NCBI RefSeq assembly: GCF_030065885.1
Contig: NZ_JASJCS010000006.1
Location: forward strand, 1 to 64,000
Source: Ilumatobacter sp.
GTDB lineage: Bacteria; Actinomycetota; Acidimicrobiia; Acidimicrobiales; Ilumatobacteraceae
Direction: 5' to 3'
DNA: 64,000 bases
The notes under the pieces were generated by a model. That model saw only the letters and a list, made by a program, of their open reading frames with translations. It was not told the DNA's origin and did not search any database. How positions within the stretch are numbered: the stretch's first letter is position 1; each line of letters begins with the position of its first letter. Positions 15,727-23,918 of the stretch are shown piece after piece. The position numbers and the translations under genes are program-made.

Positions 15727-17922
15727 GTGAGCCGCCTCGACCCGAAACTGGTTCCGGCACTCGAGCGGGCCACCTACGCGGCGGAAGCCCCGCTGCGCAA
15801 GGTGGTCCGCTCGCATCGCCTCAACCCGCTCCCTCACGCCGGCACGATCAGCGTGTTCCTGTTCGGCGTGGTGGTCGTGAGCGGTGTCTACATCACGTTG
15901 TTCTTCCAGTTCGGCTTCGAGGCGTCGCACCGCTCGGTGCGGGCGATGGACGACCACGTCATCCAGTCCGTGGTTCGCACCGTGCACCGCTACTCGTCGG
16001 CCGCGATGGTGCTCACGACGCTCGTCCACGCCTGGCGGACCTTCGTCGCCGGCCGCTTCCGCGGTCCACGTCGGTGGCGGTGGACGACGGGCGTCGCATC
16101 GCTGCTAGTGGTCTGGCTCGCCGGCGTGACGGGGTACTGGCTGGTCTGGGATCGCCGGGCGCAGGCCCTCAACGAGGCGACCGACGAGCTGTTCGGCGGG
16201 CTCGGCGTGGTCTCGTCGTTCATGGTGCGCAACGTGTACGGGCCCGACGCGGGCAGCGGCTGGGGCGTGCTGTTCGTGATCTGGCTGGCACACCTCGTCC
16301 TCACCGTGATCATCGGGTACTTCCTCTGGCGACACCTCCGGCGCTCACGCCTGCGGATCCTGCCGCCTCGCTTCTGGATGGCACTGATGCTCGGCGCACT
16401 CGTCCTCGTGTCGGTGCTGTTCCCCGCCGACCTGCTCGAGCGCGCCGATCTCTCCCAGACGGTCGGCGATCTGCCGCTCGATCCGTTCGTGCTGTTCCTC
16501 CTGCCGCCGCTGCTCGGCAACTGGGCGTGGCTGGCGGCGATCGTCGGCACGGCAGCGATCATCGCGGCGCTGGTCGCTCCGCACGTGCGGCCGGCCGCGC
16601 CGCCGGTGGTCGAGATCGACGAGGACGCCTGCACCGGCTGCGATCTGTGCGTCGTGGACTGCCCGTACGTCGCGCTGTCGCTCGCCGACCGGTCGACCGC
16701 CGACCCCGACGGCGGCACGCAGGCCCGCCGGCCGGTGGCCGTCGTCGACGCCGACGCCTGCGTGGGGTGCGGCATCTGCATCGGCTCGTGCTCGTTCGGC
16801 GCGATGACCCTGCCGGGCTTCCAGGCGCCCGAGCGCATCGACCCCGAGGGTCGGCAGGTCGCGATCGTGTGCGCCCGGCACCACCCGTCGGACGTCGACG
16901 GCGACGGCGGTGAGACCGTGCTCGTCGAGGTGCCCTGCGCCGGCATGGTGCACGCCAATGCGGTCGGTTCGCTGATGCGTTCCGGCGCGGCCGGCGTGCA
17001 GGTCGTCGGCTGCCCGCCGGGCGACTGCGCGTTCGGGCTCGGCAACACGCTGCTCGACGAACGGCTCTCGGGTGCACGCTCGCCCCACGTCCCGCTGCGC
17101 TTCGAGGGCATCGCCGACGAGGACTGGGTGGCGCCCGGCGAGCTCGTCGACGCGCTCGCGGCGCCGAACGCCCATCCCGCTGCGGACACCGAGCGGCCCG
17201 AGGGCAACCGGCGCCTGATCGGGGCCGGTGCCGTCGTCCTCGCGTCGATGGCTGCGGTGGCCGTGGCGACGCAGGCCCCGTACCGCGGCTCGCGCGAGTC
17301 GGGCGTGGTGGCCGTCGTCGACCACACGCCGGGCTTCCAGCTCGAGGGCCAGCCGACGGTGACCGGTCGGCGGGGCGACGCGGTCGACGTCGTCGTCCGA
17401 GCCGACGGTGTCGAGCAGGCACGTCGGGCGGTCCCGGTCAGCGGCGAGACCGCGATCGGCGTCGTGAACGTCGACCTCGTCCCCGGCGCGAGCCAGGTCG
17501 AGGTGGTCCTCGTCGAGGGCGCCGACGAGACCACGCTCTTCGCCGGCGAGGTCGAGTTGGCCGACGGCGAGCGGTTCGTCGTGCAGGCCGTCGACGTCCC
17601 ACCACCACCCGGGATCGCCGAGGGTCGCGACGTGTTCGCCGACCGTTCCCTCGGCGCCTGCGACGTGTGCCACTCGGTCGACGTCGGCGACGACGGGGTC
17701 GGTCCGTCGCTGGCCGGTGTGGCCACGAGGGCCGAGTCGCGGGTCGAGGGGCTCGACGCCGAGGCGTACCTGCGCCAGTCGGTGATCGACCCCGACGCCT
17801 ACATCGCCGACGGCTACCGAGCCGGGCAGATGCTGCCGATCTACGAAGAGCGCCTGAGCCCCGACCAGCTCGACGCGCTCGTCGAGTACCTCCTCACGCT
17901 CGACGAGGCGGTCCTGCCGTGA
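15727..17922 (+). CDS. Fusion: cytochrome b + two [4Fe-4S] + MvhD-like + cytochrome c
   Basis: A 731-aa protein of unusual composition. Residues 30-210 are a cytochrome b N-terminal domain with H87/H101 and H189/H203, both spaced x13. Two more helices (about 216-234 and 253-286) lead to a cytoplasmic ferredoxin part with CTGCDLCVVDC (302-312) and CVGCGICIGSC (345-355). Residues 378-445 resemble the MvhD [2Fe-2S] domain with C382, C404, C429 and C434; the usual CxxC start is reduced to CARHH. A helix at 497-515 returns to the outside, followed by a beta-rich stretch and a cytochrome c (CDVCH at 645-649, probable axial M702). GTG 15727 is the only sensible start. It lies between subunit I and the SCO genes. 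Electron flow from cytoplasmic FeS through hemes b to periplasmic heme c is inference. Confidence 0.9.
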   Translation: MSRLDPKLVPALERATYAAEAPLRKVVRSHRLNPLPHAGTISVFLFGVVVVSGVYITLFFQFGFEASHRSVRAMDDHVIQSVVRTVHRYSSAAMVLTTLVHAWRTFVAGRFRGPRRWRWTTGVASLLVVWLAGVTGYWLVWDRRAQALNEATDELFGGLGVVSSFMVRNVYGPDAGSGWGVLFVIWLAHLVLTVIIGYFLWRHLRRSRLRILPPRFWMALMLGALVLVSVLFPADLLERADLSQTVGDLPLDPFVLFLLPPLLGNWAWLAAIVGTAAIIAALVAPHVRPAAPPVVEIDEDACTGCDLCVVDCPYVALSLADRSTADPDGGTQARRPVAVVDADACVGCGICIGSCSFGAMTLPGFQAPERIDPEGRQVAIVCARHHPSDVDGDGGETVLVEVPCAGMVHANAVGSLMRSGAAGVQVVGCPPGDCAFGLGNTLLDERLSGARSPHVPLRFEGIADEDWVAPGELVDALAAPNAHPAADTERPEGNRRLIGAGAVVLASMAAVAVATQAPYRGSRESGVVAVVDHTPGFQLEGQPTVTGRRGDAVDVVVRADGVEQARRAVPVSGETAIGVVNVDLVPGASQVEVVLVEGADETTLFAGEVELADGERFVVQAVDVPPPPGIAEGRDVFADRSLGACDVCHSVDVGDDGVGPSLAGVATRAESRVEGLDAEAYLRQSVIDPDAYIADGYRAGQMLPIYEERLSPDQLDALVEYLLTLDEAVLP

Positions 17923-17924
17923 GC

Positions 17925-18395
17925 TCAGGGTTCGGGGAAGATCTCCTCGGTGCCGGACTCGGCGACACCGTCGACCGTACGGGTTCCTCGCAGCACGCCG
18001 TCGGTGCCGACGGTGTACTCGGCGCTGCCGGACGAGTCGCCGCGGGCGGCGGTCACCGTCTCCCACTCGACCGAGAACCGATCGCCGCGCAGCAGGCCGG
18101 TCCCACGCTGGATCGTCCCGGTCACGATCCACTGCACGTCGAAGTCGTCCCCGCCGAGCGGCACGATCGTGACGGTGCCCGAGTACTCGACGCCGCCGGG
18201 GTCGACGCCGTTGACGACGTAGATGCCGGCGATCCCCTCGCCGTCGTCGAGGCTGTCGCCGGGCAACCCGCACATCGCGAGTCCGCCGGCGCTCAGCGCG
18301 ACGAGCAGGACGACGGGCACAGCGAGGCGCCGCCAGATGCTCGAGCTCTCGGGGTTGGTCTCGGGAGTCCCGTCGGCGATCGGGGTGTCGGCCAC
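17925..18395 (-). CDS. Hypothetical membrane-anchored protein
   Basis: A 156-aa protein read against the oxidase operon and ending two bases beyond the fusion gene. It has a hydrophobic helix at about 24-42 (LAVPVVLLVALSAGGLAMCG) and an outer domain with repeated Gly/Asp turns (VEYSGTVTIVPLGGDDFDVQ, YTVGTDGVLRGTRTVDG), suggesting a beta-sandwich. The ATG-less start is taken as GTG 18395, without a strong ribosome site. It leaves only about 30 to 45 bases to the divergent SCO-like gene. I do not recognise a family; exported lipocalin- or FABP-like beta proteins look similar. Confidence 0.6.
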   Translation of the reverse strand: MADTPIADGTPETNPESSSIWRRLAVPVVLLVALSAGGLAMCGLPGDSLDDGEGIAGIYVVNGVDPGGVEYSGTVTIVPLGGDDFDVQWIVTGTIQRGTGLLRGDRFSVEWETVTAARGDSSGSAEYTVGTDGVLRGTRTVDGVAESGTEEIFPEP

Positions 18396-18440
18396 GGCGT
18401 CGACGGTACCGAGGAGTGGCGCATTCCGCGATGGGCGAAG

Positions 18441-19073
18441 GTGATTGCCGCGGTGATGGTGCTGATCGCCATCGGCGGTATGGCGTTCGCCGTCCTGCAG
18501 CCGATCCAGGTGCTTCCCCGGATCCGGCTCGCACCGGGCTACGCCTTCGCCGATGCGACCGGTTCGACGGTCACCAGCGAGGACGGGCGGGGTTCGATCA
18601 CCGTGTACACGTTCGTGCCCCTCGACTGCGGCAGCGAATGCGACGCCGTCGACGAGACGATGCGCCTGGTCCGCGATCGCGTCCCCCGCGAGGTCGATCT
18701 CGGCGACGCCGGCTTCCGGATGGTCACGATCGCGCTCGACCCCGACGCCTCGCCCGCGAGCCTCGCGGCCGCCGCCGAGCGGTCCGCCGGCCGCGGCGAG
18801 GCGTGGACGTGGCTGTCGGGTTCGGCATCGCAGATCGAGAACGTCGTCGGCCTGGGGTTCCGCCGCGGCACCGACCCGGACGACTTCGCTCCCAGCTACG
18901 CGATCGTCGACGGGTGGGGAATGGTGCGCGGCGAGTACCGCTACCAGACGCTCGCCGACGACGCCGACAAGCTGGTCCGCCACATCGGCATCCTCGGCAG
19001 CGAGCTCCGCAACGATCACGGGATCGGCTCGTTCGCCTACGACGCCGCCCACGTCTTCCAGTGCTACCCATGA
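18441..19073 (+). CDS. SCO-like thioredoxin-fold protein, degenerate copper site
   Basis: A 210-aa protein if started at GTG 18441. A better N-terminus (IPRWAKVIAAVMVLIAIGG) begins at ATT 18423, seven bases after GAGGAG, so a rare ATT start is possible. One membrane anchor precedes a thioredoxin-fold domain with the SCO-type CxxxC as DCGSEC. The third copper ligand, the distal His of SCO proteins, is not visible: the matching place reads APSYAIVDGWG. SCO proteins load and reduce CuA. The genuine SCO follows directly, so this paralogue may serve as a thiol reductase or partner in oxidase assembly. Confidence 0.75.
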   Translation: MIAAVMVLIAIGGMAFAVLQPIQVLPRIRLAPGYAFADATGSTVTSEDGRGSITVYTFVPLDCGSECDAVDETMRLVRDRVPREVDLGDAGFRMVTIALDPDASPASLAAAAERSAGRGEAWTWLSGSASQIENVVGLGFRRGTDPDDFAPSYAIVDGWGMVRGEYRYQTLADDADKLVRHIGILGSELRNDHGIGSFAYDAAHVFQCYP

Positions 19074-19080
19074 GGCCCCG

Positions 19081-19779
19081 ATGACGCTCCACGACACCCG
19101 CCCCGACGCCCGGAACGCGACGACGCCACCGCTCGAGGCCGACGGCGCGGCCGTCGACGCCCGGGCACGACCGCGCCGACGCCGACGCCGACGCACCGTG
19201 GCGCTGCTGCTCGGCGCGCCCGTGCTGGTGGTCGTCCTCGCGTGGGCAGCGCTCGAGCTGTTCCGACCCCACCTCTACTCGGGCACGATCATGCAGGCGC
19301 CCGCCGCTGCGCCGTCGATGGACGGCCTCGTCTGGTCGGACGGAACGGCGGTCGACCTCGGCGCATTCGACGGCGACGTCGTCCTCGTCTACTTCGGGTA
19401 CACCTACTGCCCCGACGTCTGCCCGACCACGTTGTCGCAGGTGGCCCGAGCCATCGACCAGGTCGACGACCCTGAACGGGTGCACGTGATGATGGTCTCG
19501 GTCGACCCGGTCCGCGACGAGCGCGCAGCGCTCGGCGACTACGTGCGGGCGTTCGACCCATCGTTCCGTGGCGCCACCGGCGCGATCACAGACATCGAGC
19601 GGGTGGCGTCGACGTACGGGGTCTTCTTCGCCCGCGGCGAGGACACAGGCGGCGGCGGATACACCGTCGACCACACCGCCACGCTGATGGGCATCGACAC
19701 CGAGGGCCACCTCCGGATCGTGTGGCCGGCCGTGCTCGACGTCGACGCGCTCGCGGCGGACCTGGAGGCCCTGCTCTGA
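19081..19779 (+). CDS. SCO1/SenC copper chaperone for cytochrome oxidase
   Basis: A 232-aa membrane-anchored thioredoxin-fold protein. After an Arg-rich leader and a transmembrane helix (about 41-60), the copper site is complete: FGYTYCPDVCPTTLSQ gives CxxxC, and VDHTATLMGID gives the distal His. The domain is of usual size. Family members deliver copper to the CuA site of subunit II. ATG 19081 follows the SCO-like stop by seven bases; its stop overlaps the next ATG (TGATG), so the three copper genes form one transcript with the oxidase operon. Confidence 0.92.
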   Translation: MTLHDTRPDARNATTPPLEADGAAVDARARPRRRRRRRTVALLLGAPVLVVVLAWAALELFRPHLYSGTIMQAPAAAPSMDGLVWSDGTAVDLGAFDGDVVLVYFGYTYCPDVCPTTLSQVARAIDQVDDPERVHVMMVSVDPVRDERAALGDYVRAFDPSFRGATGAITDIERVASTYGVFFARGEDTGGGGYTVDHTATLMGIDTEGHLRIVWPAVLDVDALAADLEALL

Positions 19780-20267
19780 TGCACCCCGGCCGGCGACGGC
19801 CGACGATGCTGCTCGCCGCTGCGCTCGCGAGCGGGGCGTGCGGCTCGAGCTCCGACGCACCGACCGCACGCGACGGCGAGATCGCCGCCGAGGTGGGCGG
19901 GTTCGTCGTCCGCGACGTGTGGACGCGACCGACCCCGCCGGGTTCCGACGAAGCGGCCATCTACCTGACGATCGAGAATCGCGACGCCCCCGACGATCGC
20001 TTCGTCGGCAGCGTCTCGGATCGCTGCATGGCGATGCACCCGCATCTGACGACGATCGACGACGACGGGGTGGCATCGATGACCGACGCCGGCGAGGACC
20101 GGCTCGCGGTGCCGGCCGGCGGCAGCCTGGTGATGGCGCCGACAGCGCTGCACGTGATGTGCCTCGGTCTCACCGGTCCGCTCGAGGCGGGTGACACGTT
20201 CGGGATCGAGCTCCGGTTCGCCGAACACGAACCGGTCGTCGTCGAGGTCGACGTCGAGCAGCGTTAG
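19779..20267 (+). CDS. PCuAC-type periplasmic copper chaperone
   Basis: A 162-aa exported protein. A short Arg-rich signal ends near ASGACGSS, a weak lipobox. The domain shows the PCuAC layout: a Met/His-rich patch CMAMHPHLTTIDDDGVASM, a Gly-rich turn LAVPAGGSLVMAP, then ALHVMCLGL in place of the usual HxM segment. PCuAC binds Cu(I) through the His/Met set and hands it to SCO and CuA. Its position directly behind SCO supports this role. TGATG coupling at 19777-19781 fixes the start. Confidence 0.82.
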   Translation: MHPGRRRPTMLLAAALASGACGSSSDAPTARDGEIAAEVGGFVVRDVWTRPTPPGSDEAAIYLTIENRDAPDDRFVGSVSDRCMAMHPHLTTIDDDGVASMTDAGEDRLAVPAGGSLVMAPTALHVMCLGLTGPLEAGDTFGIELRFAEHEPVVVEVDVEQR

Positions 20268-20337
20268 CCCGGCGGACCACCCGAGCAGCGTTCGTCCGGA
20301 TCGGACACCGAGCCGCGCCGGCGGTACCGTCCGCGGC

Positions 20338-20649
20338 ATGTCGAAGATCTCGTTGATCGCCAAGTTGACCGCCGCCGAGGGGAAGCAGGCCGAGCTGGAG
20401 GACGCGATGCGCAGCGTCGTCGAGGCCGCCGACGAGGAGCCCGGGCTGGAGGTGTATGCCGCCAACGCCGTCGACGACGAGCCCGGCGTCTACTACTTCT
20501 ACGAGATCTATGCGGACGAGGCGGCCCGCGACGCACACGGCACGGGCGACCGGATGCGGGCGGCGATGGGTGCGTTCGCCGGCCTGCTCGGCGGCCGACC
20601 CGAGATCATCACGATGACACCGATCGCCGCCAAGGGCGCTGACGTCTGA
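20338..20649 (+). CDS. Antibiotic biosynthesis monooxygenase (ABM) family protein
   Basis: A 103-aa single-domain protein of the dimeric alpha+beta barrel fold. Typical elements are KISLIAKLTAAEGKQAELE, an EEPGLEVYAANAV turn and VYYFYEIYADEAARDAHGTG, where the conserved EIY/F and His occur. The family holds quinol monooxygenases, heme-degrading enzymes and many proteins without assigned function. It starts at ATG 20338, 70 bases after the copper chaperone, and may be the last gene of that unit. No cofactor-specific residues allow a finer call. Confidence 0.8.
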   Translation: MSKISLIAKLTAAEGKQAELEDAMRSVVEAADEEPGLEVYAANAVDDEPGVYYFYEIYADEAARDAHGTGDRMRAAMGAFAGLLGGRPEIITMTPIAAKGADV

Positions 20650-20972
20650 CCGGGCCATCTCATCGGGCAACGCACGGGCTCGGCACGAGTAGCCCTCGCC
20701 TGCCGGAGCTGCGGGCGAACCGGTTCTCACGGCGAGCTGGCGCACTCCTCGCCTGCTCGACCTGAACAGCGCGTGGACGCGATACGACGGTCCGGCTGCA
20801 CCTGACCGAGCTCGCCGCCTCCGCGACCGCTTCGACGCTGCGAGCCCTCCGGCCCGACCCACCTCGGCTACCGCCGATCGACCGGGCTGCTCGCGAATCA
20901 CCCGAACGGGGGACGAATGCGTCGACCGTGATCTGCACCATCGGGGTGTCCCCCATCCCGAAGGAGAGAACC
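20650..20972. other. Intergenic region without a supported gene
   Basis: About 320 bases between the ABM gene and a secreted protein. I see no gene with a ribosome site here. The right end holds AAGGAG (20961-20966) for the next start. The rest is GC-rich with codon bias resembling neither strand, and may contain a promoter. Confidence 0.4.
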
Positions 20973-21428
20973 ATGGGAACACCCATCACCCGCTCACTCG
21001 TTGCGCTGGCCGCCGCCGTCACGCTCGCCGCCGGCGTCGGCGTCGGCACCGCTGCGGCCGACGACGCGCCGCCCGACATCTCGTCGACGGCCGAGGCCCG
21101 CCACGAGGGGTCGGTCACGCTGTACGGCGAGATCGACCTCAACGGCGAGTTCGAGACCGAGGCCCTGTTCGGCTTCCACTACGAGTACCTGCACCACGAG
21201 GACCTCGTGTACGCGGAGCTCTGGGCGCAGATCGACGACACCCCGGTACCGCTGTGCGCCGGCGTGGTGGTCGAGGACGACTGGGGCAGCCCGGTGTTCA
21301 TCGGCCAGGTACCCGATCAACCCGACAGCATCTGCTTCGCACATGAGCTCGTCAACGGCGCGTTCCTGTTCCAGTCCGTCGACGAGATCGGCGAGTACAC
21401 GATCGCCTGGATGGTCGGCGTCGCATAG
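20973..21428 (+). CDS. Hypothetical secreted protein
   Basis: A 151-aa protein with a clear Sec signal peptide (basic MGTPITR, hydrophobic core LVALAAAVTLAAGVGVG, cleavage near TAAA-DD at about residue 30). The mature part is acidic, with YGEIDLNGEFETEAL, FHYEYLHHEDLVYAELW and two Cys (VPLCAG and SICFAHE) that could form a disulfide. The alternation suggests a small beta-sandwich. ATG 20973 follows AAGGAG by six bases. I do not recognise a family; no neighbour explains it. Confidence 0.75.
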   Translation: MGTPITRSLVALAAAVTLAAGVGVGTAAADDAPPDISSTAEARHEGSVTLYGEIDLNGEFETEALFGFHYEYLHHEDLVYAELWAQIDDTPVPLCAGVVVEDDWGSPVFIGQVPDQPDSICFAHELVNGAFLFQSVDEIGEYTIAWMVGVA

Positions 21429-21593
21429 ATCGGGCTTCGGCTCGCGGCCCAGCCGCTCCCCTGCGCCGCTTCGACGCTCGCCCGCTCCAGCTGCGCGACG
21501 CGATCGGTCGCCGATCACCCGAGACGCATGGACGCCGACCGGACCGGCCAAGCAGGGCCGGCCAAGCAGGACCGGCGAGCCGTCATCTCGCAT

Positions 21594-21621
21594 CAGTGGG
21601 GCCGGTCACCCGGCCCCACTG
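21594..21621. terminator. GC-rich hairpin upstream of the LuxR gene
   Basis: CAGTGGGGCCGG, a four-base loop TCAC, then its exact complement: a 12-bp stem. It lies about 165 bases after the secreted-protein stop and 42 bases before the LuxR-type GTG. No T tract follows, so a terminator or a translational control hairpin are both possible. Just upstream GGCCAAGCAGG is repeated in tandem (about 21546-21570). Confidence 0.5.
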
Positions 21622-21662
21622 GAGCGTGAACCGGGCGACGTGCCCGCGGCGACAGACCTGGT

Positions 21663-21902
21663 GTGAGCCTCGCCGATCCGACCTACCGCCCCGATCTGCT
21701 CACCCGGCGGGAACGTGAAGTGCTCGGCGAGCTGAGCGCGGGCCGGTCGAATGCCGAGATCGGCGAGCGGCTCCACATCGGGCCCGAGACCGTGAAGACC
21801 CACGTCTCGCGGATCCTCACCAAGCTCGGCGTCCGCAGCCGGCTGGAGGCCGTGGTCGTCACCCGCGACCCATCGATCCGCGATCGCGAGGCGCAGCGAT
21901 GA
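21663..21902 (+). CDS. Small LuxR-type HTH protein
   Basis: A 79-aa protein consisting almost wholly of a LuxR/NarL helix-turn-helix: LLTRREREVLGELSAGRSNA, EIGERLHIGPETVKTHVSRI and LTKLGVRSRLEAVV. There is no receiver or sensor domain. Free-standing HTH proteins of this kind exist (GerE-like), but it may also be the remnant of a larger regulator. It begins with GTG 21663 and lacks a good ribosome site. It ends 51 bases before the convergent cysNC stop. Confidence 0.7.
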   Translation: MSLADPTYRPDLLTRREREVLGELSAGRSNAEIGERLHIGPETVKTHVSRILTKLGVRSRLEAVVVTRDPSIRDREAQR

Positions 21903-21952
21903 GCGCCGGGCCGCCGGACCGCCGGGTTCCGCCGGTCGCGGAGCCGGATCGT

Positions 21953-23854
21953 CTAGCCGACGATGCCGTGCTCGCGCAGCACGTCGATCACTCGATCGGC
22001 TGCCTCCTCGGCCGACATCGTCGTCGTGTCGACGTGCACCTCGGGCGCCTCGGGTGGTTCGTAGGGCGAGTCGATGCCGGTGAAGTTCGCCAGCTCGCCG
22101 GCGCGCGCCTTGGCGTAGAGGCCCTTCGGGTCACGGAACTCGGCGACGTCGAGCGGCGTGTCGACGAACACCTCGACGAACTCGCCGGCCTCGACCCGGT
22201 CGCGGGCGAGGCGACGCTCGGCCCGGAACGGCGAGATGAACGACACGAGCACCACCATGCCGGCGTCGACCATCAGACCCGACACCTCGGCGATGCGGCG
22301 GATGTTCTCCACCCGGTCGGCGTCGGTGAAGCCGAGGTCGCGGTTGAGACCGTGGCGAACGTTGTCACCGTCGAGCAGGTAGGTCCGCACGCCCGCGGCG
22401 TACAGCTTCGACTCGACGATGTTGGCGATCGTCGACTTGCCCGAACCCGACAGCCCGGTGAACCAGACGACGCCGGGCCGGTGCGCGGCCAGCTGCGCCC
22501 TGGCGTCCTTGTCGACCTGCACCTCTTGCCAGTGGATGTTGTGCGCACGGCGGAGGGCGAAGTGGAGCAGACCCGCACCGACGGTGTTCTGCGTCAGCCG
22601 GTCGACGATGACGAAGCCGCCCATGTCACGGTTGGCGACGTACGGGTCGAACGGGATCGCACGGTCGAGGCTCAGGTTGCACACGCCGATCTCGTTGAGG
22701 CCGAGCGTGTTGGCGGCGAGGTGATCGAGGTTGTTGACGTCGATGCGGTGCTTCGGAGGCCCGATCGTCACGCCGACCGTGCGGGTGCCGATCTTCATCG
22801 TGTAGGGCCTGCCGGGCAGCATCTCGTCCTCGTGCATCCACACGACGTGGGCCTCGAACTGATCGGCCACCTCGGCAGGTGCCTCGCCGGCGCAGATCAC
22901 GTCACCCCGGCTGGCGTCGACCTCGTCGGCGAGGGTCAGGGTGACCGACTGGCCGGCCTCAGCGACGTCGAGATCGCCGTCCATCGTGACGATCCGCTCG
23001 ACGGTGCTGGTGGTGCCGGCCGGCAGGACCCGAACCGGGTCGCCCGGGCGGACCATGCCGCCGACGACGCGACCGGAGAAGCCGCGGAACTCGTGACTCG
23101 GACGGTTGACCCACTGGACCGGCATCCGGAACGGACCGGAGGCCGCCTCGTCATCGACGGGCACGGTCTCGAGGAAGCCCATCAACGTCGGCCCGTGGTA
23201 CCAGTGGGTGCGGCTGCTCGGCTCGACGACGTTGTCGCCCCGCAGCGCCGAGATCGGGATGAACGTCACGTCGCTGAGGCCGATCCGCCGGGCGAAGTCG
23301 CGGTACTCGGTCTCGATCGCATCGAAGATCTCGTGGGAGTACTCCATGAGGTCCATCTTGTTGACGGCGACCACGACGCGCTTGATGCCGAGCAGCGAGA
23401 CGAGGTAGCTGTGCCGGCGGGTCTGGGTCAGGACGCCCTTGCGTGCGTCGACGAGGATCACCGCGACGTCGGCCGTCGACGCCCCCGTCACCATGTTGCG
23501 CGTGTACTGCTCGTGGCCCGGTGTGTCGGCCACGATGAACTTGCGTCGCTCGGTCGAGAAGAACCGGTAGGCGACGTCGATCGTGATGCCCTGCTCGCGC
23601 TCGGCCGACAGGCCGTCGAGCAGGAGCGCGAAGTCGAGGTCGCCGCCCTGGGTGCCGACCTTCGCCGAATCGGCTTCGAGCGCCGCGAGATGGTCCTCGA
23701 ACACGAGATGTGACTCGTACAGGAGGCGCCCGATCAGCGTGCTCTTGCCGTCGTCGACGCTGCCACAGGTGATGAAGCGGAGCAGCGACTTGTACTGGTG
23801 CGACGTCAGGTAGGCATCGATGTCGTCGGCGATGAGCTCGGATGCGTGCGCCAT
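21953..23854 (-). CDS. cysNC: Bifunctional sulfate adenylyltransferase GTPase / APS kinase
   Basis: A 633-aa fusion. The N-terminal 430 or so residues are CysN, an EF-Tu-like GTPase: P-loop [18 protein letters not shown], switch [13 protein letters not shown], guanine box NKMD. The C-terminal 190 residues are APS kinase CysC with [18 protein letters not shown]. CysN uses GTP hydrolysis to drive APS formation by CysD; CysC phosphorylates APS to PAPS. ATG 23854 is chosen for the preceding GGGAGG. It lies 64 bases downstream of cysD on the same strand. The presence of CysC and of CysQ nearby indicates a PAPS-producing pathway. Confidence 0.95.
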   Translation of the reverse strand: MAHASELIADDIDAYLTSHQYKSLLRFITCGSVDDGKSTLIGRLLYESHLVFEDHLAALEADSAKVGTQGGDLDFALLLDGLSAEREQGITIDVAYRFFSTERRKFIVADTPGHEQYTRNMVTGASTADVAVILVDARKGVLTQTRRHSYLVSLLGIKRVVVAVNKMDLMEYSHEIFDAIETEYRDFARRIGLSDVTFIPISALRGDNVVEPSSRTHWYHGPTLMGFLETVPVDDEAASGPFRMPVQWVNRPSHEFRGFSGRVVGGMVRPGDPVRVLPAGTTSTVERIVTMDGDLDVAEAGQSVTLTLADEVDASRGDVICAGEAPAEVADQFEAHVVWMHEDEMLPGRPYTMKIGTRTVGVTIGPPKHRIDVNNLDHLAANTLGLNEIGVCNLSLDRAIPFDPYVANRDMGGFVIVDRLTQNTVGAGLLHFALRRAHNIHWQEVQVDKDARAQLAAHRPGVVWFTGLSGSGKSTIANIVESKLYAAGVRTYLLDGDNVRHGLNRDLGFTDADRVENIRRIAEVSGLMVDAGMVVLVSFISPFRAERRLARDRVEAGEFVEVFVDTPLDVAEFRDPKGLYAKARAGELANFTGIDSPYEPPEAPEVHVDTTTMSAEEAADRVIDVLREHGIVG

Positions 23855-23890
23855 CAGCGACCTCCCAGCCCCATCGCGAACTGTGTCGCG

Positions 23891-23918
23891 AGTTGTGTCT
23901 GACACCAGTGGTGACACA
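23891..23918. repeat. GTGTCTGACAC palindrome between cysD and cysN
   Basis: The perfect palindrome GTGTCTGACAC (23895-23905) is followed by CAGTGGTGACACATC, which can pair imperfectly with it. It fills most of the 64-base gap within the cysD-cysN operon. The same 11-base core forms the centre of the palindrome at 5258-5292. Confidence 0.6.

Noticed and set aside
13845-15773. 642-codon minus-strand frame opposite oxidase subunits
   Set aside because: Mirror frame of coxI and coxII with Arg/His/Gly-rich composition; the plus strand holds all heme and copper ligands.
21663-21902. LuxR HTH as a broken two-component regulator
   Set aside because: The preceding 230 bases show no receiver-domain residues in any frame, so evidence for a recent break is lacking; left as a small HTH protein.
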